A DNA stretch of 28,968 nt from positions 1 through 28,968 of IMG/VR virus record IMGVR_UViG_3300044678_000913. One strand, 5' to 3'. How positions within the stretch are numbered: position 1 is the first letter of the stretch; every line of letters begins with the position of its first letter. A program made the position numbers and the translations under genes. The DNA is from a virus. The notes beneath the pieces were generated by a model. That model was not told where the DNA came from. It did not search any database and saw nothing but the letters and a program-made list of their open reading frames with translations. Positions 28,785 through 28,968 of this stretch are shown piece after piece.

Positions 28785-28968
28785 AATTAACTCCTAACCC
28801 ATTGACGAGCAATAGGCGGAATCTAGCACATTTGCTGCACTGTGTGTGCATCCAGTGATGGATATTTGCACAGTTCGGTCACGGCAACCACCGCCACCGC
28901 CGCGCCGACATCGGCTCGCACGGTTCGCCGTCCGGTTGCGGAGTGCCGAGGTGGGCCGCTGAGACCGT
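28785..28968 (-). promoter_or_regulatory. Leader of the terminase gene cluster
   Basis: The 184 bases ahead of the small terminase gene. On the minus strand, CTAGATT (about 28819-28825) is a weak -10 candidate, without a clear -35. Inverted repeats (TGCAC-5-GTGCA near 28836-28850 and TCCA-4-TGGA near 28850-28861) could be operator sites. Short frames enter from the right edge, including one that stops at 28823-28825, but none has a recognisable product, so an upstream gene's end may occupy part of this stretch. The call is only that this is the likely place for late-gene control. Confidence 0.3.

Noticed and set aside
1-28968. tRNA genes, CRISPR arrays and insertion sequences
   Set aside because: I saw no cloverleaf-like segment, no regular spaced repeats of CRISPR type, and no transposase gene or terminal inverted repeats.

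Overview
The window is 29 kb of a temperate, tailed double-stranded DNA phage or prophage. Its host is probably a GC-rich proteobacterium; the base composition and gene style fit Betaproteobacteria such as the Burkholderia group, but this is inference and nothing in the sequence names the host. The virion genes point to a short-tailed (podovirus-like) particle. There is a P22-type portal, a P22 gp4-like adaptor and a gp10-like tail stabilisation protein, three large probable ejection proteins, and no tape-measure or long-tail genes. The capsid protein looks like the N4 gp56-type family rather than P22 coat.

Layout. Positions 1-2002 (+ strand) hold the end of an early operon: a partial gene, a small membrane protein, a RecT-like annealing protein, an Ea22-like hypothetical and an excisionase/AlpA-like protein. 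The last converges on a tyrosine integrase (1994-2980, -). Next to the integrase lies a candidate attP (about 2985-3190), with a core-like inverted repeat flanked by paired arm-like repeats. Nearly everything from 3192 to 28784 is on the minus strand and is transcribed from high to low coordinates. In that order it runs: small terminase, large terminase with two inteins, a small structural protein, a deacetylase-like protein, portal, six small structural or hypothetical proteins, scaffold, major capsid protein, a decoration-like protein, a terminator, a modification cassette (TPR glycosyltransferase, methyltransferase, zinc-knuckle protein), adaptor, a second glycosyltransferase, a coiled-coil protein, gp10-like protein, a small hypothetical, three ejection-type proteins, holin, endolysin, a 37-residue membrane protein, an ADP-ribosyltransferase-domain protein, and the Rz/Rz1 spanin pair. 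Many junctions are ATGA, GTGA or TAATG overlaps, so translation is probably coupled along the cluster.

The standout is the large terminase gene. It reads as one 1113-codon frame holding two inteins, one at the Walker B motif (334 residues) and one at the IQ/TRWHEDD motif (268 residues). Removing both leaves a normal 511-residue terminase. Neither intein carries an in-frame homing endonuclease. Each instead has an endonuclease gene nested in a different reading frame where the endonuclease domain normally sits: a multi-zinc-finger HNH protein in intein 1 (+1 frame) and an endonuclease VII-like protein in intein 2 (+2 frame). The intein frame stays free of stops through both. Two unrelated endonucleases overprinted on two inteins of one gene is the best candidate here for an undescribed arrangement.

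Other points of interest are a virion-like protein ending in an ADP-ribosyltransferase domain within the lysis cluster, a polysaccharide deacetylase-like protein between terminase and portal, and sugar- and methyl-transfer genes inserted among the head and tail genes.
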